Shown here one piece after another: positions 54,496 to 63,298 of a stretch of DNA of 64,000 nucleotides. Numbering within the stretch: the first letter of the stretch is position 1; every line of letters begins with the position of its first letter. A model generated the notes under the pieces. The model was given only the letters and a program-made list of their open reading frames with translations, had not been told where the DNA came from and did no database searches. The stretch is from Caulobacter soli (GTDB taxonomy: Bacteria > Pseudomonadota > Alphaproteobacteria > Caulobacterales > Caulobacteraceae), in contig NZ_CP049199.1 in assembly GCF_011045195.1 (NCBI RefSeq), forward strand, positions 3,162,001 to 3,226,000. The letters are read 5' to 3'. Made by a program: the position numbers and the translations under genes.

Positions 54496-54940
54496 GTCCT
54501 CGCCTCCGTTGAAGCGGATCCGACGCCGTCGCGGCGCGGACGCGGGCATCTATGAGGCGCGCACGCGCGACATCGTCGTGCGCGTTTCTCCCGTCTACCA
54601 GCCCGAGGAGTCCTTGCCCGAGGAAGGGCTGTGGATGTGGGGCTACACGGTCGAGATCGAGAACCACGGCGTCGAGACGGTGCAACTGATCGCCCGCGCC
54701 TGGACGATCACCGACGGCCTCAACCGCTCCACCGAGGTCGAGGGTTCGGGCGTGGTCGGCGAGCAGCCGGAACTGCGGCCGCGCGAGGCGTTCCGTTATG
54801 TCAGCAACTGCCCGCTGCCGACGCCCACCGGCGCCATGGTTGGCCATTTCCAGATGATGACCGAGGCCGGCGAGGTGTTCGAAGCCGCGATCCCGGAGTT
54901 CTCGCTGCACCTGCCGGGCGCCGCGCGACGGGTGAATTGA
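54476..54940 (+). CDS. apaG: ApaG-domain protein
   Basis: A 154-aa protein (GTG start at 54476) with an N-terminal basic extension and the ApaG domain: YEARTRDIVVRVSPVYQPEES, WGYTVEIENHG and GSGVVGEQPELRPREAFRY. ApaG has an Ig-like fold and an unclear role linked to Ap4A and Co2+/Mg2+ effects. It overlaps the metZ end by 20 bp. A TTG at 54509 is an alternative start. Confidence 0.9.
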   Translation: MRSIRRESSPPLKRIRRRRGADAGIYEARTRDIVVRVSPVYQPEESLPEEGLWMWGYTVEIENHGVETVQLIARAWTITDGLNRSTEVEGSGVVGEQPELRPREAFRYVSNCPLPTPTGAMVGHFQMMTEAGEVFEAAIPEFSLHLPGAARRVN

Positions 54941-55077
54941 TCCGCCCTCGCCCGAAATCGGCTGCCGGTTGAAGTGCGTACAAGTTTAAGGCGCATTCCA
55001 CGATATTGCCCGCAAGAGTTGGATAAACCGGCCTCGCTCTGACCGCGACAGTCGGCCTGGGGCAATGAGGCTGGTAC

Positions 55078-55404
55078 ATGTCGTCGCGCGCGGAGCGTCT
55101 GAACATCGCCATCAGGCAGCGCGGCATCATGAAGATGATGAGCCTGGCCGTGGATCTTGGCGTCGATGAGAGCGCGCTCAGCCGATGGCGGCGCGGCGGC
55201 GCGATGACCATGCACCACGCCATGGAGGTGTGCAGCCTGCTGGACGTCTCCATGGACTGGCTGGTCATGGGACGCGGCGAGATGGACCTGCATCGCACGC
55301 CCCCGCTGCGACCGGAGGAACTTCAGCTGATCACCACGCTGCGGCGCCATCCCGAAGCGCCTAGCCTGCTCAACCATCTGATCAGCATCCTGACGGGTCG
55401 CTGA
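55078..55404 (+). CDS. helix-turn-helix regulator before the paralogous cassette
   Basis: A 108-aa protein with a phage-repressor-type N-terminal helix set (RLNIAIRQRGIMKMMSLAVDLGVDESALSRWRRGG) and a C-terminal amphipathic helix. The HTH resembles cI-like/BrnA-like modules. It stands upstream of the 55626-57948 cassette on the same strand and may regulate it (inference). No second domain. Confidence 0.8.
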   Translation: MSSRAERLNIAIRQRGIMKMMSLAVDLGVDESALSRWRRGGAMTMHHAMEVCSLLDVSMDWLVMGRGEMDLHRTPPLRPEELQLITTLRRHPEAPSLLNHLISILTGR

Positions 55405-55625
55405 GCCATTCTTGCGCGCCACGCAAGACACGGTTATCGCGATTGAATGCCGTTAAACACTCATTGGTTGTACAACATTCTTGAAACGCTGAAGGTTGGC
55501 TGCGTTCAGCGCGATCGACTTTGGACCGTCCGGGCAAACCACTAGCACACCCTCGCCCTTCCGCCCGTCCAAGTCCCGATCCCGCGATCGCTCATCACGA
55601 GAAACCCTTTCGAGGACATCGGACA

Positions 55626-56276
55626 ATGGCCACCTACACTCTGCAGATCTTGAACGAATCTGGTTTCAACAAGAGCTACGTGTTCTTCATGACGCCGCCG
55701 GTGGTGACGACCACGGGCGCCTCGCCCGAGATCTTCACGAACGCCTGGGTCACCTTCAACAGCGTCGGCCAGGGCAGCTACGACACCGTCACCTACACCG
55801 ACACCACCTACGCGTTCTGGGGCACCACCCCGTCCCAGCTCGCGCCGGGCGTGATCCTGGCCAGCGGCGGCTCGGCCCTGGTCGACACCACCGCCCAGGA
55901 CGAAGTGACGTTCATCGCCAGCCCCACGGCCTTCTCGGCGCCGCCGGTTCCGGGCAAGGCCCAGACCGGTTCGTTCGCCATCGTCGCCAACAGCGATTTC
56001 GTGGCGGCCGACAACTACGTGTTCGGCCTGGCCCAGGCGTCCAGCACCCCGATCCCCGCCCCGGTCGCCACCTTCGTGGCCGAACCGAACGACACCTTCA
56101 ACATCACGCCGGTCGTCACCTTCTACGTGGCCGACGGCGCCTATACCGCCGGCGAAGTGATCGACTATTCCTCGGTGTCGACCACCGCCGCGCAGATCGA
56201 CTTCACGGGCCGCCCCGAGACGACCGCCACGGTCACCCAAGGGACCAACGGCCTGTTCACCATCCAGTACAGCTAA
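55626..56276 (+). CDS. unknown beta-rich protein, paralogue 1 of cassette
   Basis: A 216-aa protein without a signal peptide. It starts MATYTLQILNESGFNKSYVFF, is rich in Thr, Ala, Ser and Asp, and reads as a beta-sandwich with a WGTTPSQL segment and a TPIPAPVATFVAEPNDTFNITP block. It is clearly paralogous to 57301 by eye, with more than half the positions identical. I recognise no family; similar N-termini are known in fungal and bacterial uncharacterised proteins. Upstream is an HTH regulator; an intrinsic terminator follows. Confidence 0.75.
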   Translation: MATYTLQILNESGFNKSYVFFMTPPVVTTTGASPEIFTNAWVTFNSVGQGSYDTVTYTDTTYAFWGTTPSQLAPGVILASGGSALVDTTAQDEVTFIASPTAFSAPPVPGKAQTGSFAIVANSDFVAADNYVFGLAQASSTPIPAPVATFVAEPNDTFNITPVVTFYVADGAYTAGEVIDYSSVSTTAAQIDFTGRPETTATVTQGTNGLFTIQYS

Positions 56277-56286
56277 GCCTTCATCG

Positions 56287-56319
56287 CGAGCCGGACGCCC
56301 CAAGCGCGCGTCCGGCTCG
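56287..56319 (+). terminator. intrinsic terminator after cassette gene 1
   Basis: CGAGCCGGACGC and GCGTCCGGCTCG form a 12-bp stem with a 9-nt loop, starting 10 bp after the stop and followed by a pyrimidine-rich tract (CCCCCTTCCCC). Confidence 0.75.
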
Positions 56320-56389
56320 CCCCCTTCCCCTCATTTCATTTCCAGAAAACGATCGCCCCGACCCCGTCGGCGCGATCGAGGAGATCGCC

Positions 56390-57223
56390 ATGCCTGTCAC
56401 CGCTAAAGACTTTCACACCCCGGCCGGGAACGTCACGCCGATCCTGAACGGGACCAACTTCACCGCCACGTTCAGCAACACCGCCACGTTCGAAGGCGCC
56501 CCGATCGCCAACGGCGAGTATCGGCAGTACGTGAAGGGGCAGTTCAAGGCCAACGGATCGGTCCTGACCCACTACCTCTGCGCCGGCGACCCGATGTCGA
56601 GCACGACCTACAAGGAGGACGGCTGCCCCTCCACCTGCACCGCCTATGGCCATCGCAGCTGCAAGGCGGTGTGGGACAACATGTACAGCCCGACCCAGGC
56701 GACGGGCCCCAACTACACCATGTCCGACAGCCCCGGCTTTCGGAACGTGGTCCCCGGCGTCCAGTACACGGTCGACCTGCAGTTCAGGGGCCAGTTGATC
56801 GATGTCAGCAGTTCCGGCGCTCTGCTCAAGAGCGCGGACTGGACCGTGAGGGGCCAGACCACCGCGGCGGCGTCGCTGGACGACGACACGGTCACCGCGT
56901 CTCCGCCGGGCGAAGGCCTGCAGCCGGGCGACCGGATCGTGGGCGCGCACCTGGCCAAGAACGAGGATGGATCCAGCGAGGTGCATCTGGTGGTCATCCG
57001 CCCCGCCCTGGCGCCGCGCCTGGATCCGTCCAAGATCGTGGCCAACCTCAGGGACGGCGCGGGGCACGCCGTGCGCGTGGCCAGCGCGGTGGCCCACGAG
57101 ATCGACGGTCACGGCCGCTCGACCGCCAGCGTGGTGTACACCCTTCGGCAGAACGCCAAGACGCCGGTGGAAATGGAGCTGCAAGGCGTGCGCGGCCTGC
57201 TGCTGGCCATCGCGCTTCACTGA
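56390..57223 (+). CDS. unknown 277-aa protein, middle gene of cassette
   Basis: A 277-aa protein starting at ATG 56390. Residues 1-145 form one module with GEYRQYVKGQFKANG, HYLC, EDGCPSTCTAYGHRSC and TMSDSPGFRNV; the cluster of cysteines suggests metal binding or disulfides. The second half is a different, more variable domain with EGLQPGDRIVG. No signal peptide and no family named with confidence. It lies between the two paralogues with its own terminator on each side, so each gene is a separate unit. Confidence 0.7.
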   Translation: MPVTAKDFHTPAGNVTPILNGTNFTATFSNTATFEGAPIANGEYRQYVKGQFKANGSVLTHYLCAGDPMSSTTYKEDGCPSTCTAYGHRSCKAVWDNMYSPTQATGPNYTMSDSPGFRNVVPGVQYTVDLQFRGQLIDVSSSGALLKSADWTVRGQTTAAASLDDDTVTASPPGEGLQPGDRIVGAHLAKNEDGSSEVHLVVIRPALAPRLDPSKIVANLRDGAGHAVRVASAVAHEIDGHGRSTASVVYTLRQNAKTPVEMELQGVRGLLLAIALH

Positions 57224-57228
57224 GCCAG

Positions 57229-57262
57229 GGCGTCCGCGACGCGACTTGGCGACGCGGACGCC
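57229..57262 (+). terminator. hairpin after cassette gene 2
   Basis: GGCGTCCGCG and CGCGGACGCC form a 10-bp stem around a 14-nt loop between genes 2 and 3. No T-run is visible, so termination may be weak. Confidence 0.55.
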
Positions 57263-57300
57263 GACCGGCCGGCTCCCACCGCCGCGGCGAGGCGCCTTCG

Positions 57301-57948
57301 ATGACGACCTACCAGATCCAGGTGCTCAACCAGTCCGGCTTCGCCAAGAGCTACGTCTTCTTCCTGGAGCCGCCTGACGTGGACGGGATGGGAAGCGCTC
57401 CGACCGTGCAGGCCAACGCCTGGGTCACGTTCAACAGCGTCACCACCGGCGGCTTCGACTCCGCCACTTTCGACGACAGCGTCTATGCTTACTGGGGCAC
57501 GACGCCCGACGCGCTTGGCCCCGGAACGGTGCTGGCCAGCGGCGGAACCGCCCTGGTCGACCTGGACGCACAGGACCAAGTGTCGTTCACGGCGTCGCCG
57601 ACGGGCTTTGGGCCCGCCAGTCCGGGCATGGCCGCGACCGGGGCCTATGCGATCGCGGCCACCAACGACTTCACCGCCGCCGACGGCTTCGCGTTCGGCA
57701 TGGCCAAGGGCGCGGGGACGCCCATTCCCGCGCCGACGGCGACCTTCCTGGCCGAGCCCGGAGACACCTTCAACATCACGCCCCAGATGATCTTCTATGT
57801 CTCTGACGGCGCCTACACCTCGGGCCAGGTGCTCGACTACTCGGCCCTGGTGGTCACGGCGGCGACCGTCGATTTCAGCGACCGCTCGCAAACGACGGCG
57901 ACCGTCACCCAGGACGCCCAGGGCGCCTTCACCGTGGCCTACAGCTAG
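57301..57948 (+). CDS. unknown beta-rich protein, paralogue 2 of cassette
   Basis: A 215-aa protein with the same layout as 55626: MTTYQIQVLNQSGFAKSYVFF start, NAWVTFNSVTTGGFD, YWGTTPDALGPGTVLASGG and a TPIPAPTATFLAEPGDTFNITP block. The identical block positions show recent or selected duplication. The stop overlaps the convergent hslO by 4 bp. Confidence 0.75.
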   Translation: MTTYQIQVLNQSGFAKSYVFFLEPPDVDGMGSAPTVQANAWVTFNSVTTGGFDSATFDDSVYAYWGTTPDALGPGTVLASGGTALVDLDAQDQVSFTASPTGFGPASPGMAATGAYAIAATNDFTAADGFAFGMAKGAGTPIPAPTATFLAEPGDTFNITPQMIFYVSDGAYTSGQVLDYSALVVTAATVDFSDRSQTTATVTQDAQGAFTVAYS

Positions 57949-58865
57949 GCGGCCGCTGGCGGCTCCAGCTCGTACTTCCGCGAGCAGTACTCGCAGGTCA
58001 CGTGGATCTTGCCGTCGGGTTCGACCATGTCGGCGACCTCCTCGGCCGTGAACGAGCCCAGCATCGCCCCAACCCGGTCTTCCGAGCAGCGGCAGAAGGC
58101 GCGCAGCGGCTTTTCCTCGAGCAGGCGCACGCCGTCCTCGTTGAACAGCCGCCACAGCAGGGTGGTGGTCGGCAGGGTCGGGTCGGTCAGTTCGTCCTCG
58201 CCGGTGGTCTCGAAGAAGGCCTGGGCGTGACGCCAGGCTTCCTGGGTCTCGCCCCGGCTCTCATCGCCGGCGATGGACTGGATCAGGATACCGCCGGCGC
58301 GCCACTGGGGCCCCTCGCCCGCGTCGACCTGGCCGACCGCCAGGCGCACCCGGGTCGGGGTCTGTTCGGACTGGACGAAGTATTGCTCCGCGCACAGGGC
58401 CAGGGTTTCGCCCTCGATCGGGGTGATGCCCTGATAGCGGTCCATGTCCGGCCCCTGGTCGACCGTCATGATGAAGGTGCCGCCGCCCAGCAGGGTGCGG
58501 GCGCCGGGCCGGGTGAAGCCTTCGGAGACGGCCGCCACTTCCTCGGGATCGAACCGGCAATAGCCGCGCAGGCCGCCGCTGGTGTCGTAGTCGACGACGA
58601 CATAGCGCACCGGGCCGTCGCCCTGGGCCTGGATGATCAGCCGGCCGTCGAACTTCAGGCTCGACCCGACCAGGGCGGCCAGTGCGCAGGCCTCGCCCAG
58701 CAGGTTGGCGACGGGCTCGGGATATTCGTGGCGGGTCAGCACCTCGTCGACCGCCGCGCCCAGGCGCACGATGCGGCCGCGCACGGGCAGGCCTTCGATC
58801 TGGAAGGCGGAAACGAGGTCGTCGGGCGCGCCCTCGACGGCGGTGGTGGCGGTGATGTCGGTCAT
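57945..58865 (-). CDS. hslO: redox-regulated chaperone Hsp33
   Basis: A 306-aa protein with the Hsp33 redox-switch zinc site: Cys in FCRCSED and CEYCSRKY near the C-terminus. The N-terminal FQIEGLPVRGRIVRLGAAVD and GGGTFIMTVDQGPDM are typical. It prevents aggregation under oxidative stress in the cytosol. Full length for the family. Confidence 0.96.
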   Translation of the reverse strand: MTDITATTAVEGAPDDLVSAFQIEGLPVRGRIVRLGAAVDEVLTRHEYPEPVANLLGEACALAALVGSSLKFDGRLIIQAQGDGPVRYVVVDYDTSGGLRGYCRFDPEEVAAVSEGFTRPGARTLLGGGTFIMTVDQGPDMDRYQGITPIEGETLALCAEQYFVQSEQTPTRVRLAVGQVDAGEGPQWRAGGILIQSIAGDESRGETQEAWRHAQAFFETTGEDELTDPTLPTTTLLWRLFNEDGVRLLEEKPLRAFCRCSEDRVGAMLGSFTAEEVADMVEPDGKIHVTCEYCSRKYELEPPAAA

Positions 58866-58946
58866 GGGGAGGCTAGATAGTCGCTCGGGTGGAAAATGCG
58901 AGCCCCCTGCGACCGCGTCGCCCCGACCTCGTTTCGGCGCCGCGCG

Positions 58947-61175
58947 TCAGCCGGCGTCCATCGCGCACCGGAAACCGATGGTCCCGGCCCTGTCCTTGCC
59001 CGGCGCCATCAGCAGCAGCTTGCCGTGCTGGTCGTTGCGATAGGCCTGGGGGAAGTACCAGATCGAGCCCTGGGGCTGGTAACCGCTACCGCCGCGCAGG
59101 ATGGCCGCGCGGGTGTGGTCGTCCTGGTGCTCATCGGTCCATTGCCAGACATTACCGACCAGATCGAGCACGCCGAACGGGCTGGCCCCGGCCGGGTGGG
59201 CGTCGACGGCGTCCGGCGCGGTCAGGGTCCGCCCCCTGTTGGGCGTCGGCACGGCGGCGGGGTTCCAGGCCTCGCCCCACGGATAGGTCCGGCCGTCGCT
59301 CCCTTGCGCGGCGTACTGCCATTCCCATTCGCGCGGCAGGCGCTTGCCGGCCCAGGCGGCGTAGGCGCGGGCGTCCTCCAGCGACACCCAGGTCACCGGC
59401 TTGTCGGCCCAGCCATCGGGATACGACCCGCCGGTCCAGTCCTTGAGGAAGTTGAAGTCGTCCTTGGGGTGATAGCGCGTGGCGTCCAGGAAGGCCTTGA
59501 ATTGGGCGTTGGTCACCGGTGTGCGATCGATGAAGAACCGCTTCATCGCCATCTGGTGATCATGGAAGCGCCGGGGCGAGTCCTCCCACGGATAGGCCAC
59601 GTCGACCCCGACGCCATTGCCGCCCTCGACCTCCAGGCCGCGTACCTGGAAACGGAAGGTCCCCGCTGGAATCTCGACCATGCCCGTCGGCGTGGTCACG
59701 GCCGGGCGGGTCGGGGCGATCTCGATGATCTTCTGCGGCAGCGGCTTCCACTCGGCCGAATAGCTGGCCAGAGGCTTGGCGGTCATGGCCTTCATGCGAG
59801 CCATCAGATCGCGCATCGCCGCGTCGGGCTCGCCGTCGACCGCCAGCACCGCGCCATAGGCCTTGGCCTCGACCGGGAAGCTCAGCCAGGCCTTGCCGCT
59901 CCCTGAGTCCTTGGCCCGCTCCGGCGTCAGTTCGGCGCCGTGATAGAGGTCGAACCAGCGTCGGCCTGGCGCGTCGGCCACCGTCATCTGCCGGCCGTCG
60001 ACGCCGTATTCGTTGCGGTTGACGATGGTCCAGACCTCGGCTCCCCCCTTCGGCCAGCGACTGGCGAACACGCCGAACCGGGTCATCGGATAGAACGGCT
60101 CCCAGTCGGGGCTGGTCAGGAACGGCGCGACGCCGCGCTCGATCGTCGCCACTCGCCGCGTCGCCTCGCCGTCGCGCGGGGTGATCCCGTTCCAGATGCC
60201 CCAGATGTTCTCCCAGCTCTCCCAGCCCTCGCCGTTGAAGAAGGCGTACTGCAGGTCGTCGGTCTTGGAGCGGTTCCAGCGGTCGGAGATGTTGACCATG
60301 TGGCGCGGCTCCAGCCAGCGATAGCGGTCGACCTTGGGGACGAAGCCGAAGTCGTACTGGCCCCACGACATCACGTTCCAGGCCAGCTGCTCGTCGTGGA
60401 CCACGCCCTCGGGCTGGAAGGCCAGGCTCTTGCCCTGGCGCTCGGCGGCCAGGGAAAAGGCCAGCGGCACGCCGTCCTGGGTGTCGCCGTTCATGCCGTC
60501 GGCGCCGATCTCGATCATCAGTTGGGTCAGGGCCTCGGGCCACGGCGCGCCGGGATCGCGCGTGCCCTGGTCCCACATCATCATCGGGAACAGCACCTTG
60601 ACGCCCCGGCGGTGGAAGTCGGCGATCATGGCCTTCACGCCCGGGATCCCGCCCGGCAGGGCGTGGATCATGTCGATCTGATTGCGCGCGTCGACGCCCA
60701 GGTTGGGATAGTCGGGCCACAGCAGCACCGCGTCGATGCCGCCGAACCGCGCGATCAGGTCGTCCAGATAGCGGTCGACCGTGTAGCGGCCGCTGGCGGG
60801 GTCGTAGAGATAGCGATCCTCCATCATCGCCTGGGCCTGCATGAAGGCCCGCTGGGTCCAGGCCAGTTCGGGTTTGTCGTAGCGGCTGGTGTCGAGCCCG
60901 ACCCGGATCCGGCGCTCGGCTCGCCAGCGGGTGACGTCGGCCAGCCAGGCCTGGTGGTCGACCTCGGTGCACGGGCTGAACGGGCCTTCCCACGGCTCGG
61001 GATAGGCAAAGCAGCGCGGTCCTGTGACCATGTTCTGCTTGAACCACGGGAAGGTGGAATACTGGGTGTCCTGGGCGCGGGCCTGAGAGGTCAAGGCGGC
61101 CAGGGTCAGGGCGGCCAGGCCGGCCGCCAACAACGCGGCGCGACGGCCATTCGACGCGTGATTGGTCTTGGTCAC
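58947..61175 (-). CDS. exported barrel-SUMF1 fusion protein (glycoside-hydrolase-like N-terminus)
   Basis: A ~742-aa protein from GTG 61175 behind GGGGGAG. The first ~40 residues are a signal peptide. Residues 40-500 form a TIM-barrel-like domain (HALPGGIPGVKAMIADFHRRGVKVLFPMMMWDQ, MNGDTQDGVP), recalling melibiase/amylase-type hydrolases. The C-terminal ~230 residues are a formylglycine-generating-enzyme/SUMF1 domain (KRFFIDRTPVTNAQFKAFL, GNVWQWTDE, GTIGFRCAMDAG). The region that normally holds the two active-site Cys reads without them, so it is not a sulfatase activator. Possibly glycan binding. Confidence 0.8.
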   Translation of the reverse strand: MTKTNHASNGRRAALLAAGLAALTLAALTSQARAQDTQYSTFPWFKQNMVTGPRCFAYPEPWEGPFSPCTEVDHQAWLADVTRWRAERRIRVGLDTSRYDKPELAWTQRAFMQAQAMMEDRYLYDPASGRYTVDRYLDDLIARFGGIDAVLLWPDYPNLGVDARNQIDMIHALPGGIPGVKAMIADFHRRGVKVLFPMMMWDQGTRDPGAPWPEALTQLMIEIGADGMNGDTQDGVPLAFSLAAERQGKSLAFQPEGVVHDEQLAWNVMSWGQYDFGFVPKVDRYRWLEPRHMVNISDRWNRSKTDDLQYAFFNGEGWESWENIWGIWNGITPRDGEATRRVATIERGVAPFLTSPDWEPFYPMTRFGVFASRWPKGGAEVWTIVNRNEYGVDGRQMTVADAPGRRWFDLYHGAELTPERAKDSGSGKAWLSFPVEAKAYGAVLAVDGEPDAAMRDLMARMKAMTAKPLASYSAEWKPLPQKIIEIAPTRPAVTTPTGMVEIPAGTFRFQVRGLEVEGGNGVGVDVAYPWEDSPRRFHDHQMAMKRFFIDRTPVTNAQFKAFLDATRYHPKDDFNFLKDWTGGSYPDGWADKPVTWVSLEDARAYAAWAGKRLPREWEWQYAAQGSDGRTYPWGEAWNPAAVPTPNRGRTLTAPDAVDAHPAGASPFGVLDLVGNVWQWTDEHQDDHTRAAILRGGSGYQPQGSIWYFPQAYRNDQHGKLLLMAPGKDRAGTIGFRCAMDAG

Positions 61176-61405
61176 GACCTGCTCCCCCACTGAACGCTAA
61201 CGATAGCGATAGCATCGTCCGGCGCGCGCGATGGCCGTCTACCCGTTCGACACGGCGGTTTCAGTCCGGCGCCGCGCCGCCGCGCAGTCGTGGTCCGTCC
61301 GGCCCGCTTTCCGTGCGCCGGCTTGCTCAAGCGCGCACGAGGCTTGCACGCCATGACGGGTCGCTGCTTCTCTCGCTATGAGGCTGGCGACTGGGGAGAA
61401 GCGCG

Positions 61406-62038
61406 ATGATCACCGTTTTCGGCGAAGGCCGGGGCTTCCGGGTCGTGTGGCTGCTGGAGGAGATGGGGCTGCCGTACCGGCTGCGGGATGTCGATCTCCT
61501 GGCCGGAGTCGAGAACGACGCCGAATTCCTGGCCATCAACCCAGCCGGGTTCATCCCCGCCATCCGCGACGGCGACGTCACCATGGTCGAGTCCATCGCG
61601 ATCATGGAATATCTGCTGGCGCGCCACGGCCCGTCGGCGCTGGCGCCCAACGCCCAGGACCCGACCTTTCCGGCCTACCAGCAATTCCTGCACCTGGGCG
61701 AAGCCGGCCTTTCCGCCTCGGTCTATTTCGTCTCGGGCGCGCGGAACATCGCGCCGGAAAGCGAGCGCGACAATTGGAGCGCGCGCCAGGCGATGCGGGT
61801 GTTCACCAGCCGATTGGGCCTGGTGACCCGGCGACTGGAGCACGCGCCGTACATGGCCGGAGAAGCCTTCACCGCGGCGGACATCTCGGTGGGCTACGCG
61901 CTGGAGATGGCGCGCAAGAACATCGGGTTCGCGCTGGGCGACGCGGAGCAGGCCTATCTGGCGCGGCTGCGCGAACGTGGCGGCTATCGGCGCGCGTTGG
62001 CCGTGTGCGAGGCGACCCGGACCTGGTGGACGAGCTAG
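61406..62038 (+). CDS. glutathione S-transferase family protein
   Basis: A 210-aa protein with an N-terminal thioredoxin-like domain (FGEGRGFRVVWLLEEMGLPYRL, NPAGFIPAI, VESIAIMEYLL) and an all-helical C-terminus (GEAFTAADISVGYALEMA). The catalytic residue in the first loop is not a clear Ser/Cys/Tyr, so glutathione conjugation is not certain. Starts at ATG 61406. Confidence 0.9.
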   Translation: MITVFGEGRGFRVVWLLEEMGLPYRLRDVDLLAGVENDAEFLAINPAGFIPAIRDGDVTMVESIAIMEYLLARHGPSALAPNAQDPTFPAYQQFLHLGEAGLSASVYFVSGARNIAPESERDNWSARQAMRVFTSRLGLVTRRLEHAPYMAGEAFTAADISVGYALEMARKNIGFALGDAEQAYLARLRERGGYRRALAVCEATRTWWTS

Positions 62039-62047
62039 CCGTTCGCC

Positions 62048-62308
62048 CTAGTCGACGAACGGCTTCTCGATCTCGTAGACGGCGTCTTCCAGCTTGTCGC
62101 GGAACAGCTGCTGGGCGTCCTGGACGCCCTGATTGTAGTAGTATGGCCCCATCTGCTCGGAGATGAAGTCCAGCAGGAAACCGGCCTGCAGCGGGCTGGC
62201 CTCGCAGTCGAGTTCGCGGTCCAGATAGCGCGTCAGCTTGTCGAGCAAGGCGTCGCGCTTCTGCTTGTTGAACTCGATCTTCGACACTGGCTGATCCTTT
62301 TTAGCCAA
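62048..62308 (-). CDS. DUF2164 family protein
   Basis: An 86-aa helical protein with the family's [30 protein letters not shown] block. Function unknown. It overlaps the end of argF by 8 bp and shares its strand, so it may be part of the arg operon. Confidence 0.92.
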   Translation of the reverse strand: MAKKDQPVSKIEFNKQKRDALLDKLTRYLDRELDCEASPLQAGFLLDFISEQMGPYYYNQGVQDAQQLFRDKLEDAVYEIEKPFVD

Positions 62309-63236
62309 TCGCCCCGAAGCACCAGGCGAGCACCGACTTCTGGGCGTGGATGCGGTTCTCCGCCTCGTCCCAAGCCAGCGAGCGCGGGCCGTCCAGCACG
62401 GCGTCGGTGACTTCCTCGCCCCGGTGGGCGGGCAGACAGTGCAGGAAGACGCCGTCGGGCTTGGACAGGTCCATCAGGGCGTCGTCGACCTGGTAGGGCT
62501 CCAGCGCGGCCAGACGCTCGTCATGGTCGGTGTCGCCCATCGACACCCAGGTGTCGGCCACCACCACGTCGGCCCCGCGCACGGCGGCCTTGGGGTCGTC
62601 GGTCAGGGTGATCTGGCCCTGCAGCTCCTGGGCACGGGCCAGGTCGACCAGGTCCGGGTGATAGATCGCCGGGCAGGCGATGTTCAGCTTGAAGCCCAGC
62701 AGCGGCGCGGCGTGGATGAAGCTGGAGCAGACATTGTTGCCGTCGCCGACCCAGGCGATGGTCTTGCCGCCCACGTCGCCGCGATGCTCTTCGATCGTCA
62801 GCAGGTCGGCCATGATCTGGCACGGATGGCTCTTGTCGGTCAGGCCGTTGATCACCGGCACGGTCGAGACCTGGGCGAAGCGCTCGACGTCGGCGTGGCT
62901 GTTGGCGCGGATCATCACCGCGTCGACCATGCGCGACAGCACCTTGGCGGTGTCTTCGATGGTCTCGCCGCGCCCCAGCTGCATGTCGGCCGAGGTCGAG
63001 ATGATGCCGTCGCCGCCCAGTTGGCGGATCGCCGCGTCGAACGAGAAGCGGGTGCGGGTCGAGTTCTTCTGGAAGATCATCGCCAGCACGCGGTCCTTGG
63101 CCGGGGCGTCGGCGTCGACGCGGCCCTTGCCCCAGCCGGCGCGGGCGGCCTTGCGGGCCTTGGCGTCCTCGAGCATCAGGCGCAGCGTCGCGCCGTCCAG
63201 CTTCCACAGATCGATGAAGTGTCTGGGCTCAGTCAT
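62301..63236 (-). CDS. argF: ornithine carbamoyltransferase
   Basis: A 311-aa enzyme with the carbamoyl-phosphate motif STRTR at residues 59-63, [12 protein letters not shown] and [13 protein letters not shown]. It makes citrulline from ornithine and carbamoyl phosphate. The ATG at 63236 is used. It is downstream of argD in the same operon, so it sits in arginine biosynthesis. Confidence 0.97.
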   Translation of the reverse strand: MTEPRHFIDLWKLDGATLRLMLEDAKARKAARAGWGKGRVDADAPAKDRVLAMIFQKNSTRTRFSFDAAIRQLGGDGIISTSADMQLGRGETIEDTAKVLSRMVDAVMIRANSHADVERFAQVSTVPVINGLTDKSHPCQIMADLLTIEEHRGDVGGKTIAWVGDGNNVCSSFIHAAPLLGFKLNIACPAIYHPDLVDLARAQELQGQITLTDDPKAAVRGADVVVADTWVSMGDTDHDERLAALEPYQVDDALMDLSKPDGVFLHCLPAHRGEEVTDAVLDGPRSLAWDEAENRIHAQKSVLAWCFGAIG

Positions 63237-63250
63237 GACAAATCCCCCTG

Positions 63251-63281
63251 CCCGCCCATCCCGGCGCGCGCCGGAACGGGC
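63251..63281. repeat. REP-like family A variant in argD-argF gap
   Basis: CCGGCGCGCGCCGG (63261-63274) is a perfect palindrome inside CCCG...CGGG, flanked by CATCC, resembling the family A arm. It fills most of the gap between argD and argF. Confidence 0.55.
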
Positions 63282-63298
63282 GGTGTCTTGTCGTGGCG

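Noticed and set aside
58947-61175. Sulfatase-activating formylglycine-generating enzyme
   Set aside because: The C-terminal domain lacks the expected catalytic cysteine pair, and no sulfatase gene is adjacent.
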